DNA of 26,187 nt from Ruminococcus difficilis (GCF_016680995.1 NZ_JAEQMG010000142.1:1-26187), one strand, 5' to 3'. Shown: positions 16,281 through 25,102, numbered from the stretch's first letter. Program-made: numbers and translations. Notes: generated by a model not told the origin, from the sequence alone.

Positions 16281-16384
16281 GGAAAACTGACTTTACAAAA
16301 TAGCATAAATTGACGCATATCCTATCAAATTTTTGTAATCTGTACACATCTCAGCGCGGTCTGCTTTGCGGCGATACCGGGTGC

Positions 16385-16412
16385 AAAAAGCCCCGCGAGG
16401 GTTTCGCGGGGC
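16385..16412 (-). terminator. Terminator of the dockerin gene
   Basis: Minus-strand GCCCCGCGA and TCGCGGGGC form a 9-bp GC-rich stem followed by five U residues. A separate perfect palindrome, ACGGTCAG-CTGACCGT (16422-16437), lies between it and the stop codon and may add stability to the RNA end. Confidence 0.85.
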
Positions 16413-16451
16413 GGAATGCTGACGGTCAGCTGACCGTTAAAAGTATTCGGA

Positions 16452-17669
16452 TTATTTCCACAGAGGAGTCTTTCCTCTGGCGGCGGCGTTGATCTTGCCG
16501 CAGTCTGCGGTAGTGATACTGCCGTCACCGGTCACGTCCGCGCAGCTGAACTCATAGCCCGTGAGCACGGCTTTCTTACGTGCGGCGGAATTTGCTTTGC
16601 CGTAGTCGGCAGTGGTGATCTTACCGTCGCCGGTGACGTCGCCGATCGGCTGGATCTTGACATCCTGAGTGACGTTTGCGTCTGTTACGGTGATCTCGTA
16701 GACGCGCTCAACATGGTTTTCCTTGCGAACGGTCAGGTTGTAGGTGCCTGCAGCGACGTTAATGAACTCATAGTCGGTTTTACCTTCGATCATATTGGAG
16801 AAGTCGCTGTCTGTGGCAGCGAGCTCCAAGGTAACATCGGAATCGTTAAGATAAGAGGTGATCTTACCGCTGACGGTGTAGCCGGTGTCGGGAGCGGCGC
16901 CTGCGGGCAGGGTAGAAGCGTCATAGCTCCAGGTGGTCTCTACGCTGTTATCCGTGAAAGCGGACCGGACGAAATCCTTGGTCAGACCCAAGCCTGCGCC
17001 GATATCGTCGATCATCTGCTGCTCGGTCTTGGTGGAGTAGGTGCGCGCGTTTTCGATACCTTCCTTACCGGTCGCGGTCAGGAAGGTGGTGAAGATGTTC
17101 TCACCGGTCTCGCCCGCGGGGATGCAGGTACCGATAACGTTACCGGTAGAGGAGATCTGGAGACGGGGGCCGTAATCAGCGGCGTTTAAATCTTCCCAGA
17201 ACGCAAGGATAGACAGCTTGGAGCTATCGACAGGGTTCTCAACCTTGTTCTCGGTATCGGCATAAGCGATATGACCGTAGCAGGTGGTATCCATCAGCAG
17301 GGAATAGGTCTCGGTATCGCCTAAGGTAAAGATGATCGCGTACTGCTCGCCGTCCTTGAGATTCATGCCCTTAGCGGCGGGATCGTAGGAGAAAACGCCG
17401 GTGAAGTTGCCGCCATCGTCATTTACCGCAGTACCGTTGAGCTTCTTGGAGCCCCAGGGGAGGGTATCGTCCTCACCGGTGGTCAGCGAGTAGATGTAGA
17501 AGCCGACCTTGCTCTTAGCGGTGACATCCCAGCCGGACTTGCCTGCGTCGAAATAAAGCTTGGTGGATTCTGTTTCCACTGCGCCGGTATTGACGGCGGA
17601 GATCGCCAGGACAGATACCGCCAGCATAACCGCCAGCATTAAAGAAATCAATTTACGTACTTTTAACAT
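16452..17669 (-). CDS. Secreted protein with C-terminal type I dockerin
   Basis: An exported 405-residue protein that can dock onto a cohesin-bearing scaffold. The start is the ATG at 17669 with AGGAGG 7 bases upstream. Signal peptide: about residues 1-30. Residues about 31-245 are unassigned; their opening (LYFDAGKSGWDV, then KVGFYIYSL and LPWGSKKLNG) recalls aromatic-rich beta-sandwich carbohydrate-binding modules such as the CBM25/26 starch binders, a weak likeness. About 255-340 (GYTVSGKITSYL to INVAAGTYNLTVRKENHVERVYEITV) resembles a carboxypeptidase-regulatory beta-sandwich. The dockerin occupies 343-405 with two calcium loops, DVTGDGKITTADYGKANSAAR and DVTGDGSITTADCGKINAAAR. Both keep the D-x-N/D-x-D pattern. 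No catalytic domain is recognised, so it may bind a polysaccharide instead of cutting it. Confidence 0.85.
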   Translation of the reverse strand: MLKVRKLISLMLAVMLAVSVLAISAVNTGAVETESTKLYFDAGKSGWDVTAKSKVGFYIYSLTTGEDDTLPWGSKKLNGTAVNDDGGNFTGVFSYDPAAKGMNLKDGEQYAIIFTLGDTETYSLLMDTTCYGHIAYADTENKVENPVDSSKLSILAFWEDLNAADYGPRLQISSTGNVIGTCIPAGETGENIFTTFLTATGKEGIENARTYSTKTEQQMIDDIGAGLGLTKDFVRSAFTDNSVETTWSYDASTLPAGAAPDTGYTVSGKITSYLNDSDVTLELAATDSDFSNMIEGKTDYEFINVAAGTYNLTVRKENHVERVYEITVTDANVTQDVKIQPIGDVTGDGKITTADYGKANSAARKKAVLTGYEFSCADVTGDGSITTADCGKINAAARGKTPLWK

Positions 17670-17700
17670 GAAAAAACCTCCTAAAATTATTGTAATTATT

Positions 17701-17729
17701 ATTATAACACATTTAAGTGTTATTTTCAA
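17701..17729 (-). promoter_or_regulatory. Promoter of the dockerin gene with a spacer palindrome
   Basis: Minus-strand TTGAAA (17724-17729), 17 bases, TATAAT (17701-17706). The perfect inverted repeat ATAACAC-ATTTAA-GTGTTAT (17704-17723) fills the spacer exactly and overlaps the -10 box. That is a classic repressor position, so the gene is probably regulated. Confidence 0.6.
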
Positions 17730-17796
17730 TTATATTCTGAGAGGTTGCGTATATAAATTTTTGGATTAGAATTGAGCTGTTTTTTGATTTTTTTAG

Positions 17797-17837
17797 TTGC
17801 ACCGGAACCGACTCTGTGATACAATAATATATTGTAT
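17797..17837 (+). promoter_or_regulatory. Promoter of the ABC exporter pair with an operator-like palindrome
   Basis: TTGCAC (17797-17802), 17 bases, TACAAT (17820-17825). A perfect inverted repeat, ATACAATA-ATA-TATTGTAT (17819-17837), overlaps the -10 box and the expected start of transcription. MarR- or TetR-type repressors commonly control exporters from such sites. No such regulator gene adjoins. Confidence 0.6.
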
Positions 17838-17872
17838 ATCAGAAATGACTTTTATCCGAAAGGTGTGAAAAA

Positions 17873-19633
17873 ATGAAATCTATCCTACGCCACTTCACCC
17901 CGCGCGGTTGGCTCGCGACGGTGGGCGCTGTCGTGTTGATCGGGGTGTCGGTGTGGCTCGAGCTGTTGATGCCCGACTACACCAAGGAGATCACCTCGCT
18001 GTTGATTCTTCCCGGCTCTTCGATCGGCGATCTGCTCTGGGCGGGCGGCAAGATGCTTTTGTGCGCTTTGGCAAGCCTGCTTGTCAGCGTACTGGTCGTA
18101 GCGGTGACCGGTTACCTCGCCGCCGACTATTCCTTCAATGTGCGCGCGAAGCTCTACGATGCGGTCGAGAGTTTTTCGATGGCGGAGATCAACCGCTTCT
18201 CCACCGCTTCCCTGATCACCCGCTCCACCAACGATATCACCCAGGTACAGACCATCATTGTGTTCGGCTTGATGATGATCGTCCGTGCGCCGCTGATGGC
18301 GGGTCTCGCGATCACCAAGATCACCGACAAGAGCGCCGAGTGGACTTTTTCCGCCGCGATCGCTGTTGTTATCGTGATCGTCGTGCTCGGCGTATGCTTT
18401 ATCTTTGCACATCCGTTGTTTCAGCGTATCCAGACCCTGACCGATAACATCAACCGTATCACCCGCGAGAACCTCACCGGTCTGCGCGTGGTGCGCGCCT
18501 ATAACGCCGAGTCTTATCAGAAGAATAAGTTTGAATCCGCAAACGCCGACATCACCAATAATAATATGAAGGCGCATCGTATCATGTCGATCATGATGCC
18601 CTCGATGATGCTGGTGATGAACGGACTCTCGCTGATCGTCTACTGGATCGGCGCCTACCTGATCGAGGGCGCGCCGCTTGCCGGTAAGGCGGGGCTGTTT
18701 CTCGACATGACCGTCTTCTCGCAGTATGCGCTGATGGTCATCATGGCGTTCATGATGCTGAATATGATCTTCATCATGGGTCCCCGTTCCATGGTCGCCG
18801 CGAAGCGTATCAACGAGGTCATCGATACCCCGTCCTCTATCAGCGACGGTAAGGGCGTCGAGCATACCGATACCGAGGGCGAGATCGAGTTCCGCAACGT
18901 CAGCTTCCGCTATCCCGATGCGTCCGACGATGTGCTCAAGGAAATTTCCTTCAAGGCGAAGAAGGGCGAGACCGTCGCGATCATCGGCTCCACCGGCTGC
19001 GGCAAATCCACCCTGATCAACCTGATCCCGCGGTTTTATGACGCGACCGGCGGCGAGGTGCTGGTGGACGGTGTGAACATCCGCGAGTACACTCTTGAGC
19101 AGCTTCACAATAAGATCGGCTACGTTCCGCAGCGTGCGGTGCTCTTCGCCGGTACGATCAATACCAACGTCGCGATGGGTGATAACGGCACTGCCGGCTA
19201 TACGCAGGAGGATGTTGCCCGCGCCGTGAGGATCGCTCAGGCAAAGGACGTCGTTGAGAACTACCCCGAGGGATACGAGCACCCTGTCGCTCAGGGCGGC
19301 TCCAACCTCAGCGGCGGGCAGAAGCAGCGTATCTGTATCGCCCGCGCCGTCTGCCGTAATCCCGAGATCCTGATCTTTGATGACAGCTTCTCGGCGCTCG
19401 ACTACAAGACCGACCGTGTCCTGCGCGAGACCCTGAAGAAGGAGACTGCGGGCACGACCAATATCATTGTCGCCCAGCGCATCGGTACCATTAAGGACGC
19501 CGATCAGATCATCGTGCTGGACGAGGGTAGGATCGCCGGAATCGGCAAGCATAAGGACCTGCTCGATAACTGCACCATCTACCGCGAGATCGCGTTATCA
19601 CAGCTGGGAGAGGAGGAGTTGAAGAATGTCTGA
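17873..19633 (+). CDS. ABC exporter half-transporter with degenerate ATP site, subunit 1
   Basis: A 586-residue half-transporter: six membrane helices (about 1-310) fused to an ATPase domain (about 335-586). Its partner is the next gene. Walker A is GSTGCGKST (near 372-380), the signature LSGGQKQR (near 480) is canonical, but Walker B reads ILIFDDS, with Asp in place of the catalytic Glu, and the switch residue in VAQRIGTI is Gln in place of His. These two changes mark the non-hydrolysing site of heterodimeric exporters such as TM287/288, LmrCD and BmrCD. Its start follows a GAAAGGTG site. The next gene begins 8 bases before this one ends. Substrate: unknown; drugs, lipids or peptides are all possible. 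Confidence 0.92.
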   Translation: MKSILRHFTPRGWLATVGAVVLIGVSVWLELLMPDYTKEITSLLILPGSSIGDLLWAGGKMLLCALASLLVSVLVVAVTGYLAADYSFNVRAKLYDAVESFSMAEINRFSTASLITRSTNDITQVQTIIVFGLMMIVRAPLMAGLAITKITDKSAEWTFSAAIAVVIVIVVLGVCFIFAHPLFQRIQTLTDNINRITRENLTGLRVVRAYNAESYQKNKFESANADITNNNMKAHRIMSIMMPSMMLVMNGLSLIVYWIGAYLIEGAPLAGKAGLFLDMTVFSQYALMVIMAFMMLNMIFIMGPRSMVAAKRINEVIDTPSSISDGKGVEHTDTEGEIEFRNVSFRYPDASDDVLKEISFKAKKGETVAIIGSTGCGKSTLINLIPRFYDATGGEVLVDGVNIREYTLEQLHNKIGYVPQRAVLFAGTINTNVAMGDNGTAGYTQEDVARAVRIAQAKDVVENYPEGYEHPVAQGGSNLSGGQKQRICIARAVCRNPEILIFDDSFSALDYKTDRVLRETLKKETAGTTNIIVAQRIGTIKDADQIIVLDEGRIAGIGKHKDLLDNCTIYREIALSQLGEEELKNV

Positions 19634-21503
19634 GAAGAATAACTCCGCCCCTCAGTATATCAGAAAGAATCGTGAGGCGCTGATCGGCGCCGACAGTAAG
19701 CGCCCTCAGGCGCAGAAGGGCATGGGAGGTCCGCGGGGCGTCGTGACCGAGCGCTCCGATAATTTCGGAGAAGCGTGGAAGAAGACGCTGGGTTACGCGA
19801 AGCCCCAGCTCCCCGCGATCATCGTCGCGATGACCTGCGCCGTGATCGGCACGATCATCTCGCTGATCGGTCCCGGACAGATCCAGAAGATCACCGACCT
19901 GATCACACAGGGCATCACGGGTCACATCGACCTCGACGCAGTGACGGCTACCTGTACCTTCCTTTTGATCCTGTACGCCGTCAGCTGGCTGATGAACTTT
20001 GTACAGCACTTCATCATGGCGACCGTTGCCCCGACAATCAGCCGCCGCATGCGTACCGATATCACCGAGAAAACCAATCGTCTGCCGCTGAGCTTCTTTG
20101 ATTCGACCTCCTTCGGCGATATCCTCAGCCGCATCACTAACGATATCGACACCATCGAGCGTACGCTCAATCTTTCTATCGCCCAGTTTATCACCTCGAT
20201 CGCGCTGTTTATCGGTTCGGCGGTGATGATGTTCGTTACCAACTGGATCCTCGCTCTGACCGCGATCGTCGCTTCTGTCCTCGGCTTCTTCCTGATGTCC
20301 GTGATCATGAAGCGCTCTCAGCTCCACTTCAACCGTCAGCAGCGTCACCTCGGCGCTATCAACGGTCATGTCGAGGAAATCTACGCCGGTCATAACATCG
20401 TCAAGGCGTATAATTATGAGAAAGAAAGCAAGGAGGAGTTCAGCCGCATCAACCGTCATCTGCGCGACTCGGTATTCAAGAGCACCGCGCTGTCCGGCGT
20501 GATGCAGCCGCTGATGACCTTCATCGGCAACCTCGGCTATGTCGCCGTGTTCATCGTCGGCGCGTTATTGGTGCGCGGAGATATGATCTCCTACGGCGTG
20601 ATCATCGCGTTCACCATCTATGTCCGTCTGTTCACCCAGCCGCTGCAGCAGCTCGCCCAGAGCTTTACCAATATGCAGAGCACCGCGGCAGCCGCGGAAC
20701 GTGTATTCGAGTACCTCGACGAGGAGGAGCTCTCCGATGAGAGCAACAAGACCCGTACCCTCGATAAGGTGAAGGGCGACGTCCGTTTTGAGCACGTGCG
20801 CTTCGGCTATAATCCCGACCGTATCATCATAAAGGACTTCTCCGTCGATATCAAGGCGGGCCAGAAGGTCGCGATCGTCGGACCTACCGGCGCCGGTAAG
20901 ACCACCATCGTCAACCTGCTCATGCGTTTCTATGAGCTCAACGCCGGTCGAATCTTTATTGATGATGTGCCGATCGACGAGCTGACGCGAGAGAACGTCC
21001 ACGAGCTTTTCTGCATGGTATTACAGGATACATGGCTCTTTGAGGGCACGGTGCGCGAGAACCTCGTTTACAGCAAGGAAAACGTCACCGACGAGGAGCT
21101 CGACCGCGCCTGTAAGGCGGTGGGTATCTACCACTTTATCCACACCCTCCCGCACGGCTACGATACGATCCTCGATGATAAGTCGAGTCTTTCCGCAGGT
21201 CAGAAGCAGCAGCTCACCATCGCCCGCGCGATGATCGAGAACGCGCCGCTGCTGATCCTCGACGAGGCAACGTCATCCGTCGATACCCGTACCGAGCGCA
21301 TTATCCAGAAGGCGATGGATGGCTTGACCGAGGGCAGAACCTCGTTTGTCATCGCGCACCGTCTTTCTACCATCAAGAACAGCGATCTGATCCTCGTGCT
21401 GAAGGACGGTGACATTATCGGCTCCGGCACGCATGAGGAGCTGCTGAAAGAGGGCGGTTTCTACGCCGACCTGTACAACAGTCAGTTTGAGCAGAGTGCG
21501 TGA
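19626..21503 (+). CDS. ABC exporter half-transporter, catalytic subunit 2
   Basis: A 625-residue partner of the preceding protein. A cytoplasmic tail of about 55 residues (KNREALIGADSKRPQAQKG, Lys- and Gly-rich) precedes six membrane helices (about 60-350). The ATPase domain (about 385-620) has canonical Walker A GPTGAGKTT (near 419-427), Walker B LLILDEATSSVD with catalytic Glu, and switch His in VIAHRLSTI. Its signature reads LSAGQKQQ where LSGGQ is standard. Thus the canonical Walker motifs here pair with the good LSGGQ of subunit 1 to form the one working site, and the degenerate pieces of both form the other. Overlapping starts and stops show one transcript. It ends 83 bases before the LOG gene; TGCGGG and CCCGCA (21537-21554) form a hairpin there without a U run. 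Confidence 0.93.
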   Translation: MSEKNNSAPQYIRKNREALIGADSKRPQAQKGMGGPRGVVTERSDNFGEAWKKTLGYAKPQLPAIIVAMTCAVIGTIISLIGPGQIQKITDLITQGITGHIDLDAVTATCTFLLILYAVSWLMNFVQHFIMATVAPTISRRMRTDITEKTNRLPLSFFDSTSFGDILSRITNDIDTIERTLNLSIAQFITSIALFIGSAVMMFVTNWILALTAIVASVLGFFLMSVIMKRSQLHFNRQQRHLGAINGHVEEIYAGHNIVKAYNYEKESKEEFSRINRHLRDSVFKSTALSGVMQPLMTFIGNLGYVAVFIVGALLVRGDMISYGVIIAFTIYVRLFTQPLQQLAQSFTNMQSTAAAAERVFEYLDEEELSDESNKTRTLDKVKGDVRFEHVRFGYNPDRIIIKDFSVDIKAGQKVAIVGPTGAGKTTIVNLLMRFYELNAGRIFIDDVPIDELTRENVHELFCMVLQDTWLFEGTVRENLVYSKENVTDEELDRACKAVGIYHFIHTLPHGYDTILDDKSSLSAGQKQQLTIARAMIENAPLLILDEATSSVDTRTERIIQKAMDGLTEGRTSFVIAHRLSTIKNSDLILVLKDGDIIGSGTHEELLKEGGFYADLYNSQFEQSA

Positions 21504-21586
21504 GCGATCTGCAATACTACTGTGCCTGAGGCAAATTGCGGGTACCTGCCCGCACCGATTGATCTGATAAAGAGGTAAGAATCATC

Positions 21587-22162
21587 ATGAAAATATGTGT
21601 ATATGGAGCCGCGTCCAATGCGATCGGAAAGACCTTTCAGGACGCGGGACATGAGCTGGGGGAAAAGCTCGCGAAGCGAGGTCACAGCCTCGTTTTCGGC
21701 GGCGGAAGCTCCGGTATGATGGGTGCTGTCGCCCGCGGTACTCACGACGGCGGCGGACATATCACCGGTATCGCGCCTTCGTTTTTCAACGTTGACGGGA
21801 TCCTCTATCCTCTCTGCGACGAGATCATCTATACAGACACCATGCGCCGGCGCAAGCAAAAGATGGAGGAGATGAGCGACGGCTTTATCGTATCCCCCGG
21901 CGGGATCGGTACCTTTGAGGAGTTCTTCGAGATCCTGACCCTCAAGCAGCTGGGCAGGCTCTCAAAGCCCATTGCCATCCTCAACACCGACGGCTACTAT
22001 GATTCGCTGCTTGAAATGCTGCGCCATACCGCTGAGACCAATTTTATGAGCGAAAAGAACTTCGCGCTCTTCTTCGTCAGCGACGATATCGACAAGGTGA
22101 TCGATTATATCGAGAACCCGACCGAGATCGGATTCGACGTAAAGGAGCTCAGGCGGCTGTAA
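21587..22162 (+). CDS. LOG-family (TIGR00730) nucleotide phosphoribohydrolase-like protein
   Basis: A 191-residue Rossmann-fold protein of the LOG/YvdD group. Family members cleave cytokinin ribotides, and more generally AMP-like nucleoside 5'-monophosphates, to free base and ribose 5-phosphate. GGGSSGMMGAVA (38-49), MRRRKQKM (86-93) and the diagnostic PGGIGTFEE (104-112), with catalytic Glu and phosphate-binding Gly and Thr, are all present. In bacteria that do not make cytokinin the natural role is probably nucleotide clean-up. These proteins were long misnamed lysine decarboxylases; nothing here supports that activity. AGAGGT lies upstream of the start. It may be read through from the ABC genes, since no terminator with a U run separates them. 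Confidence 0.88.
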   Translation: MKICVYGAASNAIGKTFQDAGHELGEKLAKRGHSLVFGGGSSGMMGAVARGTHDGGGHITGIAPSFFNVDGILYPLCDEIIYTDTMRRRKQKMEEMSDGFIVSPGGIGTFEEFFEILTLKQLGRLSKPIAILNTDGYYDSLLEMLRHTAETNFMSEKNFALFFVSDDIDKVIDYIENPTEIGFDVKELRRL

Positions 22163-22169
22163 TCGCGTA

Positions 22170-22198
22170 TTGCATTTTTACCGGAAATATACTATACT
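22170..22198 (+). promoter_or_regulatory. Sigma-A-type promoter of metG
   Basis: TTGCAT (22170-22175), a 17-base spacer and TATACT (22193-22198). The leader is only about 45 nt, too short for a T-box; it contains a small GCGGAT-TT-ATCCGC palindrome (22218-22231). Confidence 0.65.
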
Positions 22199-22250
22199 GA
22201 ATAAGTACGTAAATCTTGCGGATTTATCCGCTTTACAGGAGTGAACACCA

Positions 22251-24224
22251 ATGTGCAAGGAATGTGAGAAAAAACCGTATTATATCACCACGGCGATCGC
22301 TTACACCTCTCGTAAGCCGCATATCGGCAACAGCTACGAGATCGTGCTGACCGACGCGATCGCGCGTTATAAAAGAATGCTGGGCTATGACGTCTTCTTC
22401 CAGACGGGAACAGACGAGCATGGTCAGAAGATCGAGATGTACGCTCAGGCGGAGGGCTGTACGCCCAAGGAGTATGTCGACAAGGTCGCGGGCGAGATCC
22501 GCGCGATCTGCGACGTGCTGAACACGTCCTATGATTACTTCATCCGCACGACCGACGAGAAGCACGAGAAGGTTGTACAAAAGATCTTCAAGAAGCTCTA
22601 TGAGCAGGATGATATCTACAAGGGCAGCTACGAGGGGCTGTATTGTACTCCCTGCGAGAGCTTCTGGACGGAGTCCCAGCTCGTAGACGGCAAGTGTCCC
22701 GACTGCGGCAGAGAGGTCAAGCCGATGAAGGAGGAGGCGTACTTCCTGCGTCTTTCCAAGTATCAGAAGCAGCTCGAGGAGTATATCGAGAGCCATCCCG
22801 ACTTCATCTATCCCGAGAGCCGAAAGAAAGAGATGCTCAACAACTTCATCAAGCCCGGCCTGCAGGATCTCTGCGTATCCCGTACCAGCTTCAAGTGGGG
22901 CATCCCCGTTGATTTTGACGACAAGCACGTGGTCTATGTCTGGATCGACGCGCTCTCCAACTATATTACCTCGATCGGTTACGATCCCGACGGCAGCAGC
23001 GATCAGTATAAGAAATACTGGCCTGCCGACGCTCATATCATCGGCAAGGATATCGTTCGCTTTCATACCATCTACTGGCCGATCATGCTGATGGCGTTGG
23101 GCGAGCCGCTGCCTAAGCAGGTTTACGGCCATCCGTGGCTGCTGTTCGGCGAGGATAAGATGAGCAAGAGCCGCGGCAACGTCATCTATGCCGACGAACT
23201 GGTGAAGATGATCGGCGTGGACGCGGTCCGTTATTACCTGCTCAGCGAGATGCCCTTCGCGAACGATGGCTCTATCACCTACGATACCATCGTCGAGCGC
23301 TTCAACTCCGACCTCGCGAATACTCTCGGCAATCTGGTCAACCGTACCGTCGCTATGAACAACAAGTATTTCGGCGGCGTGGTACAGGAGCCCTCTGTCA
23401 AGGAGCCCATCGACGACGAACTCGCGCAGTTCTGCCTCGATACCGTGAAGAAGGTCGACGATGCGATCAATGTTTTCCATATGAGCGACGCGGTCGAGGC
23501 GGTTATCAACCTCGCGAAGCGCTGCAACAAATATATCGACGAGACTACTCCGTGGGTACTGGCTAAGAGCGAAGATACCAAGCCCCGTCTGGGTACGGTG
23601 CTCTATAACCTGCTTGAAGGAATCCGTTATATCGCGGTGCTTCTCCAGCCCTTTATGCCCGATACCAACAAGGCGATTCTGGAGCAGATCAATTGCGATA
23701 TCGCCGACTACGACAGCCTGAGCTCCTTTGGCGGTTACAAGACCGGTACACAGCTGGGTCAGGCGACTCCGCTGTTCGTTCGTATCGATCCCAAGCAGTT
23801 TGAGGCTGAGCTCGAAGCGATGCAGAAGGCTAACGCGGAGAGCGAGAAAGCGATCGAAGAGATCGCCGACGAGACCGCGTTTGTTCTGCCCGAGCATAAG
23901 CCGGAGATCGCCTTCGATGATTTTGAGAAGGTCGAGCTGAGGGTCGCGAAGGTTCTCGCCTGTGAGAAGGTTAAGAAGAGCAAGAAGCTCCTGAAATTCA
24001 CCCTCGACGACGGTGAGGGCGAGCGTACCATCCTCTCCGGTATCGCCGAGTATTACGATCCCGAGGAGCTTGTCGGTAAGAACATCGCCTATGTCGCGAA
24101 CCTCGCGCCCCGTAAGATGATGGGTATCGAGAGCTGCGGCATGATCCTCTCCGCCGAGAGCGGCGACGGGCTGAAGGTCGTCACCATCGACGACAGCATC
24201 CTCCCCGGCGGATCCTTAGTATAA
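22251..24224 (+). CDS. metG: Methionyl-tRNA synthetase
   Basis: Charges tRNA-Met and initiator tRNA with methionine. The 657-residue class I synthetase has the HIGH-type signature as HIGN (24-27) followed by SYEIVLTDAIARYKRMLGYDV and GTDEHGQKIE. A four-cysteine zinc knuckle lies near 132-152 (CTPC, then CPDC), and KMSKSRGN is near 303-310. The anticodon-binding helical domain follows (about 350-480). The C-terminal Trbp111/EMAP-like tRNA-binding domain (about 550-657: DFEKVELRVAKVLACEKV, then MMGIESCGMILSA) dimerises the enzyme. A Lys/Glu/Ala-rich linker joins the last two domains. The AGGAG site lies 9 bases before the ATG. Confidence 0.97.
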   Translation: MCKECEKKPYYITTAIAYTSRKPHIGNSYEIVLTDAIARYKRMLGYDVFFQTGTDEHGQKIEMYAQAEGCTPKEYVDKVAGEIRAICDVLNTSYDYFIRTTDEKHEKVVQKIFKKLYEQDDIYKGSYEGLYCTPCESFWTESQLVDGKCPDCGREVKPMKEEAYFLRLSKYQKQLEEYIESHPDFIYPESRKKEMLNNFIKPGLQDLCVSRTSFKWGIPVDFDDKHVVYVWIDALSNYITSIGYDPDGSSDQYKKYWPADAHIIGKDIVRFHTIYWPIMLMALGEPLPKQVYGHPWLLFGEDKMSKSRGNVIYADELVKMIGVDAVRYYLLSEMPFANDGSITYDTIVERFNSDLANTLGNLVNRTVAMNNKYFGGVVQEPSVKEPIDDELAQFCLDTVKKVDDAINVFHMSDAVEAVINLAKRCNKYIDETTPWVLAKSEDTKPRLGTVLYNLLEGIRYIAVLLQPFMPDTNKAILEQINCDIADYDSLSSFGGYKTGTQLGQATPLFVRIDPKQFEAELEAMQKANAESEKAIEEIADETAFVLPEHKPEIAFDDFEKVELRVAKVLACEKVKKSKKLLKFTLDDGEGERTILSGIAEYYDPEELVGKNIAYVANLAPRKMMGIESCGMILSAESGDGLKVVTIDDSILPGGSLV

Positions 24225-24235
24225 TCAATAAAAGC

Positions 24236-24277
24236 ACGGCGGGCGCACAGTGCATTGTTGCTCCCGCCGTTACTTTA
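24236..24277 (+). terminator. Possible weak terminator or attenuator between metG and tatD
   Basis: ACGGCGGG (24236-24243) and CCCGCCGT (24263-24270) form a perfect 8-bp stem followed by TACTTTAT. The poor U run suggests partial read-through into tatD, whose start follows 20 bases after the stem. Confidence 0.5.
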
Positions 24278-24289
24278 TAAAGGTGAAAT

Positions 24290-25054
24290 ATGCTGACAAA
24301 TATTTTTGACGCGCACGCGCATTATGATGATAAATGGTTCGATGAAGACCGTGGGTCGCTGCTTGAGGCCATGCCTGATAACGGCGTTTCCTATATTGTC
24401 AACGCCGCTGTCGATCTCCTGACGGCAAGGATTGCGATCGGCTATGCCGAGACCTATCCCCATGTCTACGCCTGCGCCGGAATCCACCCCGAGAACCTCG
24501 AGGGGCTCGCCCCTGATTATCTCGATCAGTTGACTGAGTTGTTAAAGCACCCGAAGGTGGTCGCCCTCGGCGAGATCGGGCTCGACTATCACTGGGATAT
24601 CCCGCGCGAGTTGCAGAACCGCGTTTTTGAGGAACAGCTGATGCTCGCGAAGGAGCTGGACGTACCGGTCGTGATCCATGACCGTGAGGCGCACGGCGAT
24701 GTGATGGCGCTGCTGAGAAAGTATCAGCCCAAGGGTCTGATGCACTGCTTCTCCGGTTCGGTGGAAATGCTCAGGGAGGTCATGAAGCTCGGCATGAGCA
24801 TCTCCCTCGGCGGCACCGTCACCTTCAAGAACGCCCGCGTACCCGTTGAGGTCGCGGCGGCGGTTCCTCTCGACCGCCTGCTGCTCGAGACCGACGCGCC
24901 TTATCTTAGCCCCGCGCCGAACCGCGGAAAGCGCAACGACAGCCGCAACATCGCCTATACCGCTCAGCGTATCGCCGAGATCCGCGGCATGGACGCACAG
25001 GAGCTCGTCGATATCACCACCGAAAATGCTAAAAGATTGTACGGGATAAAATAA
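24290..25054 (+). CDS. tatD: TatD-family metal-dependent hydrolase (DNase)
   Basis: A 254-residue TIM-barrel hydrolase of the TatD family, whose members are Mg2+-dependent 3'-5' exonucleases linked to DNA repair and turnover. The metal ligands are all present: HAH (H9, H11), E95 in GEIGLDYH, H130 in VIHDREAH, H152 in MHCFSG, and D202 in LLLETDAPYL. The length is standard. An AAAGGTG site lies 4 bases before the ATG. It follows metG, the usual neighbour of tatD in Firmicutes, and is probably co-expressed with it. The stop is only 14 bases from the -35 box of the small antitoxin-like RNA. Confidence 0.94.
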   Translation: MLTNIFDAHAHYDDKWFDEDRGSLLEAMPDNGVSYIVNAAVDLLTARIAIGYAETYPHVYACAGIHPENLEGLAPDYLDQLTELLKHPKVVALGEIGLDYHWDIPRELQNRVFEEQLMLAKELDVPVVIHDREAHGDVMALLRKYQPKGLMHCFSGSVEMLREVMKLGMSISLGGTVTFKNARVPVEVAAAVPLDRLLLETDAPYLSPAPNRGKRNDSRNIAYTAQRIAEIRGMDAQELVDITTENAKRLYGIK

Positions 25055-25068
25055 AAAAGCCTGTCATA

Positions 25069-25096
25069 TTGACAAGGGCAGAAAACGTGTTATAAT
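25069..25096 (+). promoter_or_regulatory. Strong promoter of the putative antitoxin RNA
   Basis: Perfect consensus boxes TTGACA (25069-25074) and TATAAT (25091-25096) lie 16 bases apart, the best-matching promoter in the window. It drives no ORF, which points to a small RNA. Strength greater than the opposing promoter is expected for an antitoxin. Confidence 0.75.
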
Positions 25097-25102
25097 ATTA
25101 AT

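Noticed and set aside
16422..16437. Perfect 16-bp palindrome after the dockerin stop as an attachment or protein-binding site
   Set aside because: It sits between the stop codon and the terminator, where it is more simply part of the 3' untranslated RNA; no repeat copy was seen elsewhere in the window.
22199..22250. Possible T-box leader before metG
   Set aside because: The promoter leaves only about 45 nt of leader, with no specifier loop or terminator-antiterminator pair. The GCGGAT-TT-ATCCGC palindrome is too small.
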